Shown here: positions 46,546 through 57,357 of the stretch, piece after piece | How positions within the stretch are numbered: the first letter of the stretch is position 1 | Layout of the letters: every line of letters begins with the position of its first letter | DNA from: Bactrocera neohumeralis | Taxonomy: Eukaryota > Arthropoda > Insecta > Diptera > Tephritidae | Reading direction: 5' to 3' | Assembly: GCF_024586455.1 (NCBI RefSeq) | Contig: NC_065922.1 | Span: forward strand, 12,582,089-12,646,088 | DNA length: 64,000 bases | Notes under the pieces: generated by a model | The model's input: only the letters and a program-made list of their open reading frames with translations | The model's database searches: none | Told to the model about the DNA's origin: nothing | Translations under genes and position numbers: made by a program

Positions 46546-47706
46546 TAGGCAATATGCAGTTATACATGTATAGAGCGTAGTGAGTGCCGTTGGACAAACT
46601 TCTTATAACGAGAGTATGCACTGTTTCGCTCCGCATCGCTAGAAAGTAGAAAATTTGTATATATGTATCTTATAGATACTACATATATACTACGTATGTA
46701 TGTATGTAATCAATTTTAGCAACAACATCCCTGCCAGTTTAACGGGGTGTACACATACTATTTCTTTAACTACATGTTAACTAAAATATATATATTTTTT
46801 TACAATCAATAAATCGCTTTACAAGTACGTTTATTCTTCTAATTGTTAGGCATTTTTGGAAAATGCATACACATATGACTTAGATAAAATATTTATGTAT
46901 TTATATGTAGGACCGAGCGAACAGAACGAATAAAGGCAGCAATTACATATGTATGTATGTATGTATGTATGACTATACTGAAGATGGCACGTATAAGACC
47001 ACAAAACGATCACCAGATGAGTGTGCACGGCGCCGACGCCAACAATGCGTGAAGCTCCCTCCTGCACACACACGCCCTCCTGTCCGAAACAAATACATCC
47101 ATGCTTATGGCTATGTGTCGGGCGGGCGTGTATGCACTTGAACTGCTCGTATTACATACTAACGGGAAATACAACATATTACCATTATAGCACGGATCAC
47201 CAATGCAATTGTGCATCGCCGACGCATGCGTTCACAGTTTCAGTTACATTGAAGAAATTAGCGTACGACCGACCGTGCATCGAAAGTAGGACGAGATGAA
47301 ATAACAACGACGAGATATTTATTAAATTTTCTATGTACTTCTTTCATTTCCTTTTTTCTGCTTTTGTTTTCATTTATATTTAATTTAATTATGTTTAATA
47401 TTTTCCTCTTCTTCTTTTTCTTCTGTTATACTTTTGACACAACTCCACGCTTCATTCAATTTGTATTTTGATATTTCATTCTTTTCAACTTTTGAATTGT
47501 TTCTTAACTTAAGAGTTACGCTCATTTCATCGCTTCTTCAAATATTTGCACCACTCGTGACTGGGTGGCTAGACCGCTCGTTTACTCGTATATATGTATT
47601 ACCCGTAGTACAACAAACACAATGTTATTATGAAACGTAACGTTGCAATCGGCCGCTTAGGCTAAATACAGACATACATGGCTACTAAAACACTACGGAC
47701 TTAGAA

Positions 47707-49434
47707 TTATCCATTGATTGCATTCGCATTGGCGTTGGCATTGGCATTCGCCGCTGCTGCAGCGGCAGCCGACAACGACTTTTGTCCCTCCTCGGCGGGC
47801 GATGGCGTCGAGTCGCGTCGCGGCGGCATGCGCTCGTTCACAGCATCCAAACCCTTGGCTTCGGCAAACGAAGTGATCTTGTGATTGGGCGAGAAGCCTT
47901 GCATCGCATTCTTCAACGACTGCTTGCCACCGGATAGTGCGCCCAAAGGCAGTGCACCGGTTGGTGTGAGTCCCTTCAATTGCAGTACCGACTCAGATTC
48001 TTCACGTAAGACTGAGAAGACACGTGCCATTTTACCAATGGCACGTATCTTATTTCGAATGACTTCCTTGCGTAACGCCGCTTCGTCATCGGACAACGGC
48101 TCTTCACTCTCCTCGGTCATGAGTTCATCGTCCGAGCAAATATTCAATACATTCACCAGCATCTCAGTCACTTTCTCGCCTACGAACGGCAACGACCAAG
48201 TAAATACGTCCATGAAATTGGGAAGCCAGTAAGGATGTGGAGAACAGTTGAACTGTCTGATGTTCATTACATTATTTTCATATTTCAACACCGCCGCTTT
48301 GTTGTTGTACACATCCAAATAATTCGGTGCCGAGAAGATGGTAATTAGCGATGGGAACCCAGTGGTTTGACTTTTGCGATACATGCGATAGCCGGCGTCC
48401 TGCGCCTCGTGTGCACGTATAATCGATAAAAGATTGTTATTTTGCAAAAAGTCACAGCATGCTGCATAACTGTAGAAATACGAACAGCCGCGCACAGAGT
48501 TGTGCGTATAGAAGTCGGAATTTTTCTCATTTCCAAAATCTTCCAACGGATCTGACCACAACAAATCGCACATAGGTCCGAAAGCTGGTGGCTCCTTAAA
48601 TCTATCCAAACGACGTATATCCTCGAGTTCGTGGATTTCCGGTGACAAACCACCGTGGACACACAGAAATTGTTGATTCATTAGTGCCGCTAGCGGTAAA
48701 CAATCGAACGCCTCCATGCATGCATCATAAACACGTTCCGAGTATTTGATCTTACACTCTTGTTTGAAAGTGAAGTACTCTGTTAAATGTCGGCATTCGT
48801 GATTGCCACGCAGTAAGAATAATGTATTCGGGTATGTGATTTTCAATGACCACAAATACAAAACACACTCAATACTGAAGTAACCTCGATCCACATAATC
48901 GCCCAGGAAGAGATACTTGGTGGAGGCGGGTGAACCGCCGATTTCGAACAACTTCATTAAATCATAGAACTGACCATGTATGTCGCCACACACTGTTACC
49001 GGTGCCTCGATATCGATCATGGTCTTCTCTTGGCGCAACAAAGCGGCGCCCTCTTGTATAATACGCAAAGCGGCGGCCTCCTCGATGCGTCCCTCGAGTA
49101 TGAAATGTTGCTTAAGTACGTCATGTTGTGGCTTACCGGTGCGTGCATCAAATACATCGGCCACTGTTAGTTTGCGACTCGGCGGAAAGGGCACACTGTC
49201 AATCACGCGTTCTTTGGTCGAGAGACCTGTCTTTTTGGTGGGGCTTTGTTGTGATGGCGTGTCTGAGTTCGCACCACCAGCGCCATTGCCCGCTGCCCCA
49301 TTGCCGCCGGCCACTTTGTCGTGTATGTTGTTGTTGGTGGCGGTTGTGCCACCTACGTTGGCTGCATTTGGCTGCTGTTTACCATTCTGTTGCGCCACCG
49401 GCTGATTGCCCGTGTGCTGTGTAGCCGAAGACAT
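47707..49434 (-). CDS. CanA: Calcineurin A (protein phosphatase 2B catalytic subunit), right tandem copy
   Basis: Second Ca2+/calmodulin-dependent phosphatase catalytic subunit, single exon, 575 aa from MSSATQHTGN. The N-terminal ~75 residues are Gly/Asn/Ala-rich and differ from the left copy. The catalytic core, B-binding, calmodulin-binding (RNKIRAIGKMARVFSVLREE) and autoinhibitory segments are identical or nearly so, with GDIHGQF, GDYVDRG and GNHECRH intact. The C-terminus is private: AAAAAAANANANANANAING after a shared MPPRRD. Codons in the first half use more G/C at third positions than the left copy, while the second half is almost the same DNA. A probable 5' UTR intron acceptor (ATACTTGCAG|GCAG) gives a UTR exon starting at 49556, so the promoter lies further right. 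Confidence 0.95.
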   Translation of the reverse strand: MSSATQHTGNQPVAQQNGKQQPNAANVGGTTATNNNIHDKVAGGNGAAGNGAGGANSDTPSQQSPTKKTGLSTKERVIDSVPFPPSRKLTVADVFDARTGKPQHDVLKQHFILEGRIEEAAALRIIQEGAALLRQEKTMIDIEAPVTVCGDIHGQFYDLMKLFEIGGSPASTKYLFLGDYVDRGYFSIECVLYLWSLKITYPNTLFLLRGNHECRHLTEYFTFKQECKIKYSERVYDACMEAFDCLPLAALMNQQFLCVHGGLSPEIHELEDIRRLDRFKEPPAFGPMCDLLWSDPLEDFGNEKNSDFYTHNSVRGCSYFYSYAACCDFLQNNNLLSIIRAHEAQDAGYRMYRKSQTTGFPSLITIFSAPNYLDVYNNKAAVLKYENNVMNIRQFNCSPHPYWLPNFMDVFTWSLPFVGEKVTEMLVNVLNICSDDELMTEESEEPLSDDEAALRKEVIRNKIRAIGKMARVFSVLREESESVLQLKGLTPTGALPLGALSGGKQSLKNAMQGFSPNHKITSFAEAKGLDAVNERMPPRRDSTPSPAEEGQKSLSAAAAAAANANANANANAING

Positions 49435-50667
49435 GTTTGTTGCTTCTATTTAAATTCGCTTTGGTTATACGCTGTGACTTGGTGAGCGATTTGCCAGAAA
49501 CTGTCTGCGGTGCGGCTACTTTTGGCCGTCGCTAGCAGTGGTAATGCACAATCTGCCTGCAAGTATACAAATTTACATATTTTTAGTTGATATGCTTATG
49601 CAAATGCCTGCACACTAAACTAATATTAAAAAAAAAAAAATTAAAAATAAAAATAAAAATTTAAAAAAATATTATCTTAAATCGCTTCAGAGAAATTAAA
49701 TTAAATAACTGTATTATAGAATCATAATTGTATGCAGTGGCTCAGCCAAAGGGGTTTTGTTGAAATGCTGTATGGACGCCTCTCATTGAGTTTATTGAGG
49801 TGATGGTTTTGGTCGCCATTTAGTCTCTCATTTTATTTTTATTTGAACTAAATGAGTAAAAAGTATTTTTTTTTATTTAAACTCAGAAATTTAACCTTCG
49901 AATATAATGCTTGCACATCTATGTTTGCAGAACTTTATATATTATGCTTCCCTTTCTAAAATCCCGGTGGTGCCTTTGCTTTTGTGTATAGTATATGCTT
50001 ATTATATATGAACAAAAAGCTCTGTTTCAGAGGGACCCATAATTTCTACCTTAAGCGTGTAATTTAAACATTCACCATATGAGTAATAAGCATGTGCAGT
50101 ATGTATATTTTCTTTTTAATTTTTTATTCAATTTCGATTTAAAGCAATTTACAGATAAAGTTAAGTGCATTTGTGGTTAATAAATAAATCGCAAACAGAT
50201 GAACTTTTGCAATCACAAAGGCTACATTCGTATACGAATCGCTTTTGTGGTCGCGATGTTGCTGGCTTGGGAGCCAGGCAAGTAAGCAAAAGCTTTTACT
50301 AAGTTTGAATCAATAATATATGTATATAATTTAAGTGATTCTTTGTAAAATTTGCTGAATAATTATTATCAGAAAAATTGTGAAACTGATAGAAAATATA
50401 TACATATTTATATATTTTTCAGAAATGTTCATTAATGTCATCGATCATTGAGGCTAATTATATGTTTTGTGTGAGGTTGATATAATTGATGTTCTTATAT
50501 GGTTTTTAAGTAAGGTTCGAAATTGTCTAAGCTGCAACATAGTATGTACCTTCATCTCATACACCACAAACATTTCAAACATTTTGTTATCCATCAGCTT
50601 ATTTGATTTTGCAGAGAAAATAGGTCATAGCCCCTATAAATACATTTAACATTTGCCTTCTAATATA
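49435..50667. other. 5' UTR exon end and probable 5' UTR intron of the right calcineurin gene
   Basis: 49435-49556 is likely 5' UTR. The rest is AT-rich without coding signals, probably part of an intron in the 5' UTR. Confidence 0.35.
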
Positions 50668-51597
50668 TAAGGTCTGTCGCAAAAGAAACAGGACTGTTAA
50701 AAAAAACAACAAAAAATTAATATTTTTCAAAAGTTATATCTTTTTATTCAAAGTAGTTTCCTTGTGCTTCGATATAGCGTTTAGCCCGGTCAATTAGCAT
50801 TTCAAATGAGTGTTTAAGGTCATTTTTCGGAATGCTCTTGAGAATATCGGTCGTCGCCTTTTGGATAACTGAAATGCCCTGAAACCAGTGTCCTTTGATG
50901 GGCAAATGAAGTTTTCCAAATAGGTAAAAATCACAGGGTGAGAAGATCAGGTGAGTAGGGTGAGTGATTAATGGTTAATTTGGAGTTTTTTGTCAAAAAA
51001 TCAGTGACAAGCGTCGACCGATGACACGGCGCATTATCGTGCAACAGGCGCCAGGACCCTGCCTCACGGTATTGTGGTCGAGCACGACGAATGCGTGACA
51101 AAAGGCGCTTCATAACACCAAGGTAAAACACAGCATTAATCGTTTGGCCAGGTGGGACGAACTCTCGGTGTACAATACCATCGGAATCGTTAAAACAAAT
51201 CAGCATTGTCTTTATTTTTGACTTCTGAAGACGACCGACTTCTGAACGTCATAGAGGTCTTCACGACCTTCTTGGAATCGCTTAAACCACTCATGCACAT
51301 TACTACGGAATAGGTACTGATCACCATAAACTTTTTTCATCATTTGAAATGTTTCAGTAAACGTTTTCCCAAGTTTAAAACAAAATTTCATATTTGCTCT
51401 TTGCATTTTACGACCGATGACCAAAAGCTGCTATCACTTTTTGATCGATAACATCGATTGTAGTTATCCAATTGTCTTAAAATTTCTACGAAATGTCAAC
51501 AAGAGATCAAACTTTTTATTTCATATACCCATCAACAGGTGGCGCCACCCGAAACAGTTATATTTAAAAAGTTCTGTTTCTTTTGCGACAGACCTTG
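50668..51597 (-). mobile_element. Internally deleted mariner element with strong TIRs (family C)
   Basis: The ends are inverted repeats: left AAGGTCTGTCGCAAAAGAAA (50669 on), right TTTCTTTTGCGACAGACCTT (51577-51596); the match runs about 26 bp with one internal difference. TA flanks both sides (50666-50667, 51598-51599). The element is 930 bp. The minus-strand transposase N-terminus (QRANMKFCFKLGKTFTETFQ, HEWFKRFQEGREDL) ends near 51215. It resumes directly at SKIKTMLICFNDSDGIVHRE and LLHDNAPCHRS (second catalytic Asp) and HSPYSPDLL (third). About 130 residues covering the second HTH and the first Asp are missing, so the element is non-autonomous. Confidence 0.85.
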
Positions 51598-51799
51598 TAC
51601 ATATAGCGGGCAACGAATGACGGTACCAAAAATAGATAAGAATAGGACTATCGATTCTACTTAGCTCGATATAATGATGAAAGTTATTGCTGGATTTGTA
51701 TGTATACCTAAAACCAATGGGATTTCGTTCGGAAGAATTTTATGGCAAAGATGCAGCAGGCTCTAGAAGTCCTAGTAGTCTCCAGAGGTGTCGATAATG

Positions 51800-52440
51800 T
51801 TGATAAAATAATAGAAATCGTGAAGTTCGTCCGTCATATATAAGCAACGTTTCGATTGCATGAGCGCTAATCACTATAAAATCCATTCATTCCCGAAGCG
51901 ATTGGTTACTGACGATGAAAAGTCGGTCACTTATGACACTGAAGTTAAAATGGTCGCGATAAGCCGCCGGAAACGGCGATAAGCCAGGATTAATAGTCAG
52001 GAAGGTGTGTGTTTAGTGGGATTGGCAGGGAATCATCTACCATGAGCTGCTCCCTATGGCCAAACTCTTAATTTAGATCTGGTTTGTCAGCAATTGGAAC
52101 GTTTAAAGTAAGTAATCGCCCAGAAGTGGCCAGGTTTGGCCTATAGGAGTGTTCCGTCTGTATAACGCTTGGCCGCACACATCGATATGGACTCGCCAAA
52201 AGCTCCGGGAACTTGGTAGGAATAACCTTATGCTTTCATCAAAGGATTACTATATGTTTCTTTTTACGGCGCATAACTTTGCTGATGAAAAATTCGACTT
52301 AACGGAAGCTTTTGGAAATCAACTTTCCCAATTTTTTGCAGATAGGGATAAAGTTTTATATGCGAGTGACATTATGAAATATCGAACAAAACGGTGCATA
52401 TTTCACCTAAATTCGCTAAAACAAACAACTTTTTAGTAGA
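51800..52440 (+). pseudogene. Decayed mariner transposase, C-terminal two thirds
   Basis: Plus-strand translation shows TDDEKSVTYDTEVK (first Asp motif, GDEKW in the family), then AAPYGQTLNLDLVCQQLERLK, a corrupted second-Asp region (YNAWPHTSIWTRQKLRELGR) and a tail DYYMFLFTAHNFADEKFDLT followed by NQLSQFFADRD. Multiple stops and frameshifts; no TIRs found. This is a different subfamily from the neighbour at 50668-51597 and resembles the family of 9823-10362. Confidence 0.6.
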
Positions 52441-52689
52441 CCTAATATTAATAATTTCGCCTAACAATAATTTTCCGGGCTCTGTCTTTCTAATTGCAAA
52501 ATTAAGTATCTCATAATTATTATAATCGGCGGATTCGTGATAAAATCGGTACCGGCCTCCACGGGCATGGAATTTTAAAGCTAATGAGCTTGCGGCAAAT
52601 GCACAGCGGTTCCTATGTCTTCCTTTGATTTATTTGATTTGCTACTGGGTGGTTAAACCTCACGTGATCTAAGCTACCAGTGGTCAACC

Positions 52690-53635
52690 GCTACCACACG
52701 TCTCAGATGGTCCATCCGTTGAGTCCAATTTTCGATGACTCGTTCGAGAATTTCGACTGGTAACTGGCGAAGTACAAACGTGATGTTTTGCTCCAAGACC
52801 TGAATCGAAGCGGGATTGTCCATTCGCTTAGACTTTACACTTTACATATCCCCACAGGAAAAAGTCTAACGGTATGATATCACACGATCTTGGTGGCCAA
52901 TCCACCGCCACAAAATGTGAAATTATTCGGTGAACAACGAAGTATTCTCTTATAAAATCCATGAATTGATGCGATGTGTGGGAAGTGGCGCCATCTTGTT
53001 GAAACCAAATGTCGCCGAGAACACGAGCTTCAATTTCAGGCATCAAATAGTCGGTTTTATGGCGGGATAACGGTCGCCATGGATGATTACGTTCTCACTG
53101 GCATCATTTTTGAAGAAATATGGACCGATGATACTACCGGTCCACAAATCACACCAAAACTTTGTTTTTTCTTGACGAAATGGCAGCTTTGGATCGCTTC
53201 AGGTTACTTTTCATCTTTTCATCCCAAATGTGGTAAGTTTGCTTGTTTACGTAGCCATTGAACCAGAAATAAGCTTCATCGGTGAACAAAATTTGGCTTG
53301 AAAACGTCAGAACTTTTTGTAACTTTTTAAGAGCCCATTGAGCGAAGCGATTTTGCTTGAGATGGTCGAGCAGTTTCAGTTCTTGCACAAGCTGTGTTTT
53401 GTGTGCTTTCAATTTAAAATCTCGATTTAAAATGCGCCAAGTCGTTCCATACGTCAGTCCGAATTGCTGCGAATGGCGCCGAATCGACTCTCCACGGTCT
53501 TCGTGTACGTTTTCAGCTACGGTAAACAATACGGAACAAAAATAACTTGACAGCTTGATACGACTCACACATGATCTGACAAAAAAGTCTTAAAAAGTAC
53601 TCGTACCTCTTTTAGGTTCACCCTCTAGTGGTCAT
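52690..53635 (-). mobile_element. IS630/Tc1-mariner-like element, best copy of its family, one frameshift
   Basis: The minus-strand transposase reads from near 53568 (ESIRRHSQQFGLTYGTTWRI, the HTH) through QELKLLDHLKQNRFAQWALK, ILFTDEAYFWFNGYVNKQTY (first Asp, 53300-53240), a frame break near 53140-53050, then EIEARVLGDIWFQQDGATSH (second Asp) and WPPRSCDIIPLDFFLWGYVK (third Asp). It continues into PASIQVLEQNITFVLRQLPV and ERVIENWTQRMDHL, ending near 52690. The right end carries TTTAGGTTCACCCTCTAGTG (53613-53632), the likely TIR; the left TIR is not seen. All three catalytic Asp positions survive but the frame is interrupted. Confidence 0.75.
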
Positions 53636-55708
53636 ACAATCAATGCACATGTGAAGTGTTTCTTCTTATTTTGTTATTAATTTGGCAGAGCCGTCGAAAT
53701 GTTTAGAATTCTTTGTATCCTTTCAATTTTTGACAATTTTTAATGTACCACTTCTCTGAGACATGACACTGTGCATACACTTGACATAAGTTAATTAAAT
53801 TGGCAACACTGCCTAATATTTAGATGAATTAAAAAGTGTCAGGTGTTTCAAAACAATACAGCAAAGTGATGTCGCAATGACAGTCCCAGTGCCCGTTCAC
53901 CATTTGTAGTAAAACTCAACGGCGTGCACAACAAATAATAGGATAGATAAGTGGTGCGGGGCGCTGCCCTTGTGCCTTCCTGCCAAAGTTGTTTGCGGCT
54001 CATATCCCTTATTAATTCTAATTATTCATTTAAAAACAGCAATTGCAAATATTTCTTTGTTTGATAAATGCACCATCAATTAGGCGACGCTGTGTGCACT
54101 GGCGTCGCTAAGCAAACATATTTGCGATATTTCTCATTAAGCGGTCGCTTATGCAGCGCGACGCTGACATTCGGCATATTTACAATGGCAATGCGGTGTC
54201 ATAGGCGATTGCATTTTAATCCCGCAAATCCTCTTTAAAATTCACACACACACACACAACCGAACAGCGCAACGGTGGGGGGCAAGGGGGTGGTGGAGTG
54301 AGGTGAAATGCAGCAATGCATATTCATTTGCACAAGCTCAAGTAAATTATTTCAATTAATTTAGAACGTAATGAGAGAACGATTTGCTAAAGCACACTTT
54401 CGCTCATACACACACAAACATACATATGTATGTGTATAGATGAGCACATGCATGCAGTTGCACGAAGGCGAGCGCACACTTGTTGGCAAATAATATGCAC
54501 TGCCTACCAAAGTATACAAACTGCTACATATTAATGGACTTATGTACGCATGTGTGTGTTACTGCTTATTTGCTTGTGTGTCTGTGCGTATGTATGTTTG
54601 TATGCAAATGTGTTTCTTTTAAACAAATGTGTATTTGGCACCGTTAGCGTTTGCACCCGCATTTAGCGTGTCTATCTATGCACATATGAAATCTATATGA
54701 GTGAGTGTGTGTGTTTGTGTGCATATTACTTATACGACATGTGGCCCGCAGCTGAGTAGAAACTTCCATTGTTGAAATTCTCGCAAAACAATTGTGACTT
54801 TGTTCTTCGTGTTTTGGTTTTTTTTTGTTTTAATTTTTTTTGGTTTTCTTACTTTTACCGTATAATTTTAAAATAATTTATTTTACTGTTAGTTTTTGGT
54901 GGTGTGTTTTCGTCGGCGACATACCTGTGTGCCGTAAAGCCTAACAAACGATGCGGCAACGACTTTCGAATGCACATACAAAACTACATATGATTACCTT
55001 GCATTTTCATATATACTTTTCTAACTTTTCTAGGCCTTTGGTCAAGCTGGTCAGCCAACATTCGTTCCGCGCGTGTTGAAATTACACCACAAATGACTCG
55101 TTAAGTCGGCCCTGTATGACAAGCAAGATTTTTATGATCACATTACGGTATGATTATGCCCGGTCAGGTGTGTCGGATATATATATTTTTTTATTTTTAA
55201 TATTACTGCCGTTGGGTTTTCAACTCAAATCACAACGTTTGCTTGTCACGCACATGGTTATGGCGCTTAATGCATACATGAGTGTGTTTCATACCTCCAA
55301 AAGCCTGTAAATTCATAAATTGTTTCTATGTATGCGCATGTATGTCTGTCTGCATGTATCTATGGTGCGTAAGACTGCGGTGGAGACGCATAAAAGGTGC
55401 AAGATAAATATTTGCTGCTAATTTATTTGTCTCCGGCACAGAATGCAATGTAAATTTTAAGCAAGCAACCATATAGCTGCATATACATACATATATACAA
55501 TAAAAATGCAATGTAGATGGATTTGACGCACATATTTACAAGCCTATTTGTATACCAAAACAAATGTGCATATTTTTCTCCATGAAGACGTGTGCAAGAG
55601 TGCACAAATTGTTTAACTTTCACTCTATTCAATGTAAAACAAAAGACAACAACATTATTGCACAATATTTGGACTATTCGGCAGCTGCTATATATTTTTT
55701 ATTGTTTT
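53636..55708. other. Gene-free region with simple sequence; possible non-coding first exon of the right calcineurin gene
   Basis: (CA)n at 54243-54258 and ATACATATGTATGTGTATAG near 54419-54438. On minus, GGCACACAG|GTATGT gives a candidate donor (exon end 54925) with moderate-GC sequence upstream, which could be a 5' UTR exon of the calcineurin gene, 5.4 kb from its acceptor at 49556. No coding region. Confidence 0.3.
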
Positions 55709-56003
55709 TATACCCTCAACAGGGTATATTAAATTTGACAAGAAGTTTGTAACACCCAGAGGGAAGCATTGGAGAGCCTAGGAAGTGTGTATTTAAGTGA
55801 TCAGCGTGTCGGGATGCGTCGATTTAGCCATGTCCGTATGTCTGTCTGTCTATGCTCATACTAGTTCCTCAGTTTATGAAATGCCAATATGAAATTTTAC
55901 ACATTTTCTCCCCAAAAAGTCTGCTCAGTTGTCGGAACCGCGATTATTGGACTACTATAGAATATAGCTGATACAGCTGATCTATCTAATTCAAGTTCTT
56001 GTA
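55709..56003 (+). repeat. GTCY-core dipteran repeat, 5' part, cut by a mariner
   Basis: Begins with the palindromic TACCCTCAACAGGGTA, then AGTTTGTAACACCCAGAGGG and ATGTCCGTATGTCTGTCTGT, and a diverged TTGTCGGAACCGCG block. It stops at TTCAAGTTCTTGTA (to 56003), where sequence of the neighbouring mariner copy begins at CGCAAAATATTTAATTATTC. Confidence 0.7.
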
Positions 56004-57357
56004 CGCAAAATATTTAATTATTCATCAATATTTACTTTGTCGCCTTCAAAGTAATCCCCACCAGATGTACACTTATGCCAACGATTTTTCCAGTCCTTAA
56101 AACACTTTTCATAAGCACTTTTTGGGAAGGACTTCAGCTCCTTCAGCGAATTTTGTTTTATCTCTTCGATCGACTGTAAACGGGTTACAAGGAGTGGCAA
56201 TCTCAGTTTGGGGACTAAGAAAAATCCATCTTTACCTCCAGAACAAATTCATGATGCACCAAACCACGAATATCGAAAAAAAAATTATCAAGCATGTCCA
56301 AAGAGACCTGTTTACGGTACTTTTATTGAAAAAAATTCATATTTACAAGTCGAACGTTTCATACCTAAAATATCCACCAAAATCATTCGAACGGAGTCGC
56401 GACAAATGTCGAGCTCTCTTACCATCTCTCTAACACTTGCCTGACGATTTTCAAGCACCATCTCCTTCACTTTTTTATACTTTCATCAGTTGAAGGGGTT
56501 GACAGTCGTTGACTATCTCTCGACCACCGTTTTTGAAGGCTTTATACCACTCGTAAGCTTGTGTTTTTGAAAAACTGAATCATCGGAAGCCTTTTCCAAC
56601 ATTCGCAATGATTCCGCACACGAAATTTGGTTAGAAATACAAAATTTGAGTCAAATTCTTTGATCGATATTTTTATCCATTATAAAAATCGCAACGCACT
56701 ACTGAGGTGTACCGACTTAAGGGGTTACGTGGGTTTACGGGTTTCAAAAATCGAATTATTTTTACTGTCTTATTAAATTTTACAACACTTTTGGAATATT
56801 TGTCCTAAATTTTTAAGTTGATCCGAGTAATAGTTTCGCAGATACAGCTTTGAGAACTTGTGCGCCGAGGCTAGCTAGGCTAAGTGCGCCGTCTTTAAGC
56901 ACGTTTTTCTCGAAACTGTGTTTTTGAAGTCGATTGGCAAGATTTCTCGAGAACTACTCAACTGATCTTCATGAAATTTGACACAGGTCTTTGAGATACA
57001 TTTCTTCGAAAGAGTCTTCTTCGATTACAACTATTTGAAAAAAAATGTCGCGAAACTTTCATATTTTTGTAAAAATGTTTGCCTAGAATCCAACGCAGGC
57101 GCATATTTTTTCCGAGGGGTCAACGGGAATGGCGTCGTAATGGCTGTGTTTAAAAAAATTTTCCAAAAGTTTCAGAATTTCTTTGCAATAATAAAGATTC
57201 TAATAAAATATTGAATTTTTTATATGAGAAAAAAATTTTGAAAAAATTCTGTTTTTTACTCGGAGAAACCCATGTAACCCCTTAAGCAGCTGCTGTAAAC
57301 AAACTGGTTGACGGGAATTTAATTACAATTTCCGGGTGCTTTTTTGTCAAAATATTT
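56004..57357 (-). mobile_element. Second copy of mariner family A, truncated and interrupted by a TTAA element
   Basis: Aligns with 5877-7086 from CGCAAAATATTTAATTATTC onward (left TIR missing) through the SIEEIKQNSLKEL C-terminal region (about 56160), RDSERMILVDIL-type broken middle, and the 5' region with ATTTTTATCCATTATAAAAA near 56668. It ends in TTACAATTTCCGGGTGCTTT (57323-57342), the right TIR. Positions 56721-57281 are a nested element inserted at TTAA. Large deletions and stops elsewhere. Confidence 0.75.
56721..57281. mobile_element. Non-autonomous TTAA-targeting element (piggyBac-type MITE), copy 1
   Basis: 561 bp, bounded by GGGGTTACGTGGGTTT and the inverse AAACCCATGTAACCCC (one mismatch), with TTAA on both sides (56717-56720 and 57282-57285). 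The related mariner at 6938-6941 preserves the uninterrupted target GACTTAAGCAGC with a single TTAA, so the insertion created the duplication. There is no meaningful coding (the frame 56978-57214 has no domain). TTAA duplication is the hallmark of piggyBac transposases. Confidence 0.85.

Larger units (their letters stand above)
42761..47706 (-). other. AT-rich non-coding DNA, probably the long 3' UTR of the right calcineurin gene
   Basis: Directly downstream of the stop at 47707. Long T-rich runs (43560-43920), TATGTATG runs (44195-44215, 46948-46970) and a 235-bp tandem duplication (44635-45085), but no gene. ORFs near 45728-46158 and 46846-47299 are composition artefacts. Confidence 0.4.

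Noticed and set aside
39663..48232. Matching 115-codon antisense frames inside both calcineurin genes (39663-40010 and 47885-48232)
   Set aside because: They are mirror images of the conserved coding strand; their similarity is explained by the near-identical DNA of the two genes.
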